This document shows positions 59,539-64,000 of a stretch of DNA of 64,000 nucleotides, piece after piece; position 1 is the first letter of the stretch, and every line of letters starts with the position of its first letter. Below the pieces are notes generated by a model. The model was not told the DNA's origin and made no database searches. It worked only from the letters and a program-made list of their open reading frames with translations. Made by a program: the position numbers and the translations under genes. This stretch comes from Halobaculum marinum (GTDB taxonomy: Archaea > Halobacteriota > Halobacteria > Halobacteriales > Haloferacaceae), in contig NZ_CP119989.1 in NCBI RefSeq assembly GCF_029338555.1, forward strand, positions 2,542,001 to 2,606,000. Direction: 5' to 3'.

Positions 59539-60885
59539 GTGACTGACCTCTCCGAGCGGACCGACTGGATCGGCGACGTGTTCACCAGCAGCGTCGGCTG
59601 GGACCTCCTCGAAGACCTCGTAGACGTGGGCAACCGGATGGCGGGCCAACCCGGCGAACGCGAGGGACTGGAACTCGTGCGCGACGCGCTCGCGGCGGCT
59701 GGCTGTCGCGACGCCCACATCGACGAGTTCGACATCCAGGGGTGGGTGCGCGGCGACGCCGCCCTCCACGCTGGCGAGCGCACCGAGCACTGTATCGCGC
59801 TCCCCCGGTCGCCCGCCGGTGAGGTGAGCGGCGAGTTCGTCGACCTCGGCTACGGGATGCCCGACGACTTCGAGGACGGCGACGTGGAGGGCAACGTGGT
59901 GATGGTGTCCTCGGACACGCCCGACGACGTGGACCGATTCGTCCACCGCACGGAGAAGTACTACTACGCCGTCGAGCACGGCGCCGCCGCGTTCGTGTTC
60001 GCGAACCACGTCGAGGGCCAACTCCCCCCGACCGGCTCCGTCGGCACCGAGGAGGACCCCATCGGCGACATCCCCGCCGTCGGCGTCAGCGCCGAGGTGG
60101 GCGCGCGCCTCGCCCGGCGCTCCGTCGGCGACGACGTGAGCGTAACCGTCGACTGCGAGACGCCCCAGACGACGAGCGGGAACGCGATAGCGGAACTGGG
60201 CCCGGACACCGACGAGGAGGTGCTCGTCTCCTCGCACGTCGACGCCCACGACATCGCCGAGGGCGCGATGGACAACGGCGCCGGCACCGCCTCCATCGTC
60301 GAGGTGGCGAACGCGCTGGCGGGGATGGAAGACGAGTTGGACACGCGCGTCCGCTTCGTCGCCTACGGCTCGGAGGAGGTCGGTCTCGTCGGCTCCGGCG
60401 TCGAGGCCGAGCGCGCGGACCTGGACGCGATCAAAGCCATCGTGAACGTCGACTCCAACGTGTTCGGGCGGACGCTGTCGCTGTCGACGCACGGGTTCGA
60501 CGGCCTGACCGCGGCGGCGGAGCGACTGGCCGACCGCTTCGACCACCCGGTGTCGACCAGCGAGGCGCAGGTGCCCCACAGCGACCACTGGCCGTTCGTG
60601 GTCCACGGCGTCCCCGGGTTCATGGTCGCCGGCGAGACTGAGGGCCGCGGTCGCGGCTGGGGCCACACCGAGGCCGACACCCTGGAGAAGTTGGAGGCGC
60701 GGAACCTCCGCGAGCAGGCGATCCTGTTGATCGCGCTCGTCGCGGACGTCGCCGACTCGGAGACGGAGGTGGCCCGTCGCGAGCCAAGCGAGATCGCCGC
60801 CGCGCTGGAGGACGAGGACAAGGCCACCGGCATGAAGGTGATCGGTGACTGGCCGTACGACGACGCGGGCAACGTGATCGAGTAA
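59539..60885 (+). CDS. M28-family metallopeptidase (PA-domain type)
   Basis: 448 residues from a GTG at 59539. The zinc site is complete: VSSHVDAHDIAEGAMDNGAG (His and bridging Asp), AYGSEEVGLVGS (Glu catalytic and ligand), and NVDSNVFG plus GWGHTEADT (Asp and final His). A PA-type insertion (DIPAVGVSAEVGARLARR) sits in the middle. Family members cleave N-terminal residues from peptides. No signal peptide, so it is probably cytoplasmic. The GTG gives the family-like N-terminus, and no better ATG exists. Confidence 0.9.
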   Translation: MTDLSERTDWIGDVFTSSVGWDLLEDLVDVGNRMAGQPGEREGLELVRDALAAAGCRDAHIDEFDIQGWVRGDAALHAGERTEHCIALPRSPAGEVSGEFVDLGYGMPDDFEDGDVEGNVVMVSSDTPDDVDRFVHRTEKYYYAVEHGAAAFVFANHVEGQLPPTGSVGTEEDPIGDIPAVGVSAEVGARLARRSVGDDVSVTVDCETPQTTSGNAIAELGPDTDEEVLVSSHVDAHDIAEGAMDNGAGTASIVEVANALAGMEDELDTRVRFVAYGSEEVGLVGSGVEAERADLDAIKAIVNVDSNVFGRTLSLSTHGFDGLTAAAERLADRFDHPVSTSEAQVPHSDHWPFVVHGVPGFMVAGETEGRGRGWGHTEADTLEKLEARNLREQAILLIALVADVADSETEVARREPSEIAAALEDEDKATGMKVIGDWPYDDAGNVIE

Positions 60886-61004
60886 GGCGAGCGGCCGCGA
60901 CGGCCACGGAGCGCGTGCCAGCCGCGGTGACGCGACGGCCGCGGCGACTCCACGCACGTAGCAGACCCCGCCGGTTAAGTCACCCCCAGAACTACCCCGA
61001 CACC

Positions 61005-61712
61005 ATGACCGACTTCCGCGCGGCGCTGGCGGGCGACGACGGCACCCTCCGTACCGCCGTCGAGGCCGCCGGCGGGGCGGTCGTCGCAACCGACGCCGAC
61101 CCGGACCTCGTCGCCACCTTCGGCGAGCGAGCGCTCGTCGACACCGCACTCGCCGACCCCACGGCCCCGATCCTGCCGGTCGCGGCGGGGGAGGGCCACC
61201 ACTCGGTGCCGAAGGTCGACGCCGCCGAGGTGTTCGCCGAGGTGGCCGCCGGCGAGGGGTGGACCGTCGACCACGCGACGCTCGGCGTCGAGGTCGGCGA
61301 CGGCCCGACCGACCGCGCGCTGTTGGACGCGACGCTGATGACCGCCGAACCGGCGCGCATCTCCGAGTACGCCGTGCACGCGGGCGGCGAAGCGATCGAC
61401 CGCTTCCGGTCGGACGGCGTCGTCGTCGCGACGCCCACGGGGTCGACCGGCTACGCGCGCGCCGCCGGCGGGTCGATTCTCGCACCCGGAACCGGGCTCT
61501 CGGTCGTGCCAGTGTCGCCGTTCGCGACGATGGCAGACACGTGGGTCGTCGACGACGAGGCGGTCCTCCGCGTCGAGCGCGACGACTGCGACGTGCGCCT
61601 CATCATCGACGGCGAGATTTCGGGGGTCGTGCCGCCCGAGACGGACATCCGCGTCGCCGTCGACGACCGCGTCCCACTCTTGCGGGTCCCGCTGATCGGA
61701 CCGCCCCGGTAG
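61005..61712 (+). CDS. NAD kinase-like protein with altered GGDG motif
   Basis: 235 residues. The second half is NAD-kinase-like: VVVATPTGSTGYARAAGGSIL contains the conserved TGSTxY element, and DCDVRLIIDGE fits a following strand. The catalytic GGDGT motif of NAD kinases is replaced here by FGERA (residues 39-43, Glu41 at the position of the Asp). The loss suggests reduced or different activity, or a regulatory role; haloarchaea often carry two NAD-kinase-like genes. It could also keep activity through Glu41. Confidence 0.8.
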   Translation: MTDFRAALAGDDGTLRTAVEAAGGAVVATDADPDLVATFGERALVDTALADPTAPILPVAAGEGHHSVPKVDAAEVFAEVAAGEGWTVDHATLGVEVGDGPTDRALLDATLMTAEPARISEYAVHAGGEAIDRFRSDGVVVATPTGSTGYARAAGGSILAPGTGLSVVPVSPFATMADTWVVDDEAVLRVERDDCDVRLIIDGEISGVVPPETDIRVAVDDRVPLLRVPLIGPPR

Positions 61713-61795
61713 GCCCCAGACGACGGGGGCGGCCCACCCGTCGCGGGCGCCCGGGATTGGAAAGCTTCTAATGAGTCGTGGACGGAATCACAGCT

Positions 61796-62248
61796 ATGTT
61801 ACCGTCACCGCTGGAGTTCCTCGTCCCGCTCGGGGCGCTGGAGTCCGTGGCGGAGGTGCTGCCGTTCGTCATCCTGGCGGTCGTGCTCGTCAACCTCGTC
61901 ACGCGCCTGCTCGCCCAGCGCAGCTACGTGCGCGCTGCCGAGGACGGCGACGACGACGAGGCGATGAGCCGGTACCTGCCCCACGAACTCGTCAGCTTCC
62001 TCCTGATCGTCCTGTCGTTCACCTTCATGATCGTCGAACCGCACGGCGGGATGGTGCTGTCCGTCCTCGTGCTCGGGATGGTGGTCGCCGACTTCTTCGA
62101 GTACGAGGCGCGCCGCGTCGAAGCGCGCAACGACATGGAGATGGACCGCCCCAACAGCGCACTCGCCGCCTCCGCGCTCGTCGTCGCCTACGCCGGCTAC
62201 CAGTCGCTGTTCTTCATCGTCGCGCCGGTGTGGAACGCCATCGTCTGA
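61796..62248 (+). CDS. Small haloarchaeal membrane protein, unknown function
   Basis: 150 residues from the ATG at 61796. Three or four membrane segments at about 15-38, 65-85, 87-105 and 125-148 with a central polar stretch (RSYVRAAEDGDDDE and FFEYEARRVEARNDMEMDRPN). Homologous proteins appear restricted to haloarchaea. No motif or function. A TATA-like ttctaatg about 26 nt upstream supports this start over the in-frame GTG at 61778. Confidence 0.72.
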   Translation: MLPSPLEFLVPLGALESVAEVLPFVILAVVLVNLVTRLLAQRSYVRAAEDGDDDEAMSRYLPHELVSFLLIVLSFTFMIVEPHGGMVLSVLVLGMVVADFFEYEARRVEARNDMEMDRPNSALAASALVVAYAGYQSLFFIVAPVWNAIV

Positions 62249-62346
62249 GGCGACCCACACCGCGACGCGTTCTCACTCGGACCACCACCGCACTCCCGAA
62301 CCGCCGGGAGGCGAACCCCTTTCCGCGCACTCGCGCACCGACGCGT

Positions 62347-63342
62347 ATGGCTAGCTACGACACCGCGCTGTTCGTCGGCGGCACGCGCTTCATCGGTCGC
62401 CACACCGTCGAGGCGTTCCTGGAGGCCGGCTACGAGGTGACGACCGTCACGCGCGGCGAGCACGACGACCCGTTCGCCGACCGCGACGGCGTGGACAACC
62501 GCACCGGCGACCGGACCGTCCGCGCGGACCTCGAAGCCGCCCGCGACGCCGTCGACCCGGACGTGGTCGTCGACTTCGTCGGCCTCCACCCCGGCGAGGT
62601 GCGCGCGGCGACCGACGTGTTCGCCGACAGCCGCTACGTGTACGTTTCCTCGGGGTCGGCGTACGTCCCCGGCGACGTGCCGATGCGCGAGGACGAGACG
62701 GACCTGCACCCCTGTGACCCGGAGCAGGAGGACGAGGACTCAGTCGAGACGTACGGCCCGCGCAAGGCCGAGTGCGACCGCGCGGTGTTCGCGGCCGCCG
62801 AGGAAGGCGTCGAGGCGATGGCCGTCCGCCCGATGCTCGTGCAGGGGCCACACGACTACACCGAGCGCTTCGGCTACTGGGTGCACCGCGTGGCCGAACA
62901 CGACCGCGTGCTGGTGCCCGGCGACGGCGGGTCACTGCTCCACCGCGTGTACGTGCGGGACCTCGCGGACGCGCTCTTGCGCGTCGCCGAAGATGGTGAG
63001 CCGGGGGAGGCGTACAACGCCGCCGACCGCTCGGCGTACTCACTGGGTCGGTCGCTACAGCTGATCGCCGACGCGCTCGACACCGAGGTCGATGTCGTCA
63101 CCGCCAGCGAGCGAGAGTTGGCCGCCCACGACGTGGAGCCGACGGCGTTCCCGCTGTACACGCCCGACCCGATGCTCGTCTCGACCGACAAACTCGCCGC
63201 GCTTGGGTGGGAGTCGACGCCGCCGGCAGAGGCCGTCGCCGAGACCGCGCGGGCGCACGTTGACGCCGGCGTCACGGGTCCCGAGGAGTCGTTAGACCGG
63301 GAGACGGAGGAAGCCGTGATCGACGCGCTGCACGGGGAGTAG
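62347..63342 (+). CDS. NAD-dependent epimerase/dehydratase (extended SDR)
   Basis: 331 residues. NAD loop ALFVGGTRFIGRHTVEAF at the N-terminus, then YVYVSSGSAYVPG and ETYGPRKAECDRAV (the Tyr-x-x-x-Lys of the SDR). The VRPMLVQGPHDYTERFGYWVHR and LVPGDGG segments resemble the nucleotide-sugar or CsoR-like epimerase branch; substrate unknown. A second, related gene follows at 63409. Both use the same motif spacing, so they arose by duplication. Confidence 0.87.
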   Translation: MASYDTALFVGGTRFIGRHTVEAFLEAGYEVTTVTRGEHDDPFADRDGVDNRTGDRTVRADLEAARDAVDPDVVVDFVGLHPGEVRAATDVFADSRYVYVSSGSAYVPGDVPMREDETDLHPCDPEQEDEDSVETYGPRKAECDRAVFAAAEEGVEAMAVRPMLVQGPHDYTERFGYWVHRVAEHDRVLVPGDGGSLLHRVYVRDLADALLRVAEDGEPGEAYNAADRSAYSLGRSLQLIADALDTEVDVVTASERELAAHDVEPTAFPLYTPDPMLVSTDKLAALGWESTPPAEAVAETARAHVDAGVTGPEESLDRETEEAVIDALHGE

Positions 63343-63408
63343 CGGGACGTACCGGCGAAGCCGTCGAGGACCGCGCCCTTTTCGATGCCCGCCCGCCACG
63401 CACCTCGT

Positions 63409-64000
63409 ATGGCAGACACCGCGCTCGTCATCGGCGGCACGCGCTTCATCGGGCGACACGTCGTCGAGGACCTGCTCGACAACGACTACGAGGTGACGAT
63501 CTTCAACCGCGGCAACCACGACAACCCGTTCGCGGACCACGACGACGTGAGCCACGTCGAGGGTGACCGCCGCGACGACACCGACCTGAAGGCAGCGGCG
63601 CTGTCGGTCCAACCGGACATCGTCATCGACTGCGTCGCCTACTACCCGGAGGACGTGCGCGTCGCGGTCGACGTGTTCGCCGACGTGGACGGCTACGTGT
63701 ACATCTCCTCGGGGTCGGCGTACGGCGTCGAGGAGATTCCCAAGCGCGAGGACGAGACGGAACTGTGTGACTGCACCGAGGAGCAGGCGACCGACGACTC
63801 TCACGCCTCCTACGGCCCGCGCAAAGCCGAGGGCGACCGCATCGTGTTCGAGGCCGCCGAAGACGGCGTGAACGCGATGAGCCTCCGCCCGTGCATCGTG
63901 TACGGTCCCCACGACTACACCGAGCGCCTCGACTACTGGATCGACCGCGTGCTCAACTACGACCGCGTCGTCGTCCCCGGCGACGGCCAGAACCTCTGGC
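63409..64000 (+). CDS. NAD-dependent epimerase/dehydratase, second copy (partial)
   Basis: Tandem paralogue of the preceding gene, cut by the window edge; 197 codons visible. Opens ADTALVIGGTRFIGRHVVEDLL, with VYISSGSAYGVEE and SYGPRKAEGDRIVFEAA, then SLRPCIVYGPHDYTERLDYWID, aligning with the upstream gene from its start onward with similar spacing and many identical residues. The gap between the copies is 66 bp. Both probably act on nucleotide-linked or small sugar substrates. C-terminus not visible. Confidence 0.88.
   Translation, partial: MADTALVIGGTRFIGRHVVEDLLDNDYEVTIFNRGNHDNPFADHDDVSHVEGDRRDDTDLKAAALSVQPDIVIDCVAYYPEDVRVAVDVFADVDGYVYISSGSAYGVEEIPKREDETELCDCTEEQATDDSHASYGPRKAEGDRIVFEAAEDGVNAMSLRPCIVYGPHDYTERLDYWIDRVLNYDRVVVPGDGQNLW

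Overview
The window is a chromosomal segment of a halophilic archaeon (class Halobacteria). The DNA is very GC-rich, the predicted proteins are strongly acidic (D/E-rich, few Lys), and the gene set is archaeal: V/A-type ATPase subunits, archaeol-lipid enzymes (glycerol-1-phosphate dehydrogenase, CDP-archaeol synthase, prenyl synthase), a doublet histone, class I CCA-adding enzyme, tRNAs with bulge-helix-bulge introns, and many promoters whose TATA element sits about 26 nt before the start codon (leaderless transcripts). The azf-rpa-histone-deacetylase order resembles what I remember of Haloferacales; a Halobaculum/Halorubrum-like organism is a guess.

Layout. 1-2.5 kb: end of an ATPase operon. 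2.6-8.6 kb: an arylsulfotransferase-like secreted protein, then a nucleobase block (permease, HTH-phosphoribosyltransferase regulator, pyrE) and carS. 8.7-13.7 kb: proline dehydrogenase, DUF502, hotdog thioesterase, a duplicated PhoU/TrkA-C protein, small membrane proteins and a lone receiver domain. 13.8-20.3 kb: MFS transporter, phosphodiesterase, flavin reductase, and the korAB 2-oxoacid:ferredoxin oxidoreductase. 20.4-25.5 kb: a Tat-exported tandem HU-domain protein, a PRC-barrel protein, a prenyl synthase and a KaiC-like ATPase/histidine kinase operon. 25.6-31.6 kb: etfBA, a membrane-tethered HTH protein divergent from a secreted protein, a pilin-like protein, a methyltransferase. 31.7-40.6 kb: creatininase-family protein, archaeal dihydroneopterin aldolase, glucose-6-phosphate dehydrogenase (azf), tRNA-Arg, RPA, histone plus deacetylase, cca. 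40.7-41.5 kb: two intron-containing tRNA genes (Asn, Met) enclosing a PD-(D/E)XK nuclease whose stop codon lies inside the tRNA-Met gene. 41.6-50 kb: oxidoreductases, a metallophosphoesterase, and an amidohydrolase/MIP18 pair divergent from an alcohol dehydrogenase, with a repeated operator-like element at both starts. 50-56 kb: orphan PDH E1-alpha, an amine oxidase-like flavoprotein, a threonine-synthase homologue lacking its PLP lysine, and a DtxR/GDT1/LysE metal-transport block. 56.3-64 kb: egsA, two peptidases, Nudix, DUF420, an NAD-kinase homologue with an altered GGDG motif, and two tandem epimerase-like genes, the second cut by the window edge.

Most of the window is ordinary core chromosome. 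I see no CRISPR array, insertion sequence, integrase or rRNA. The most unusual signals are the nuclease between two tRNA genes, the exported HU protein, the paired operator at 48.8-48.9 kb and the lysine-less threonine-synthase homologue.
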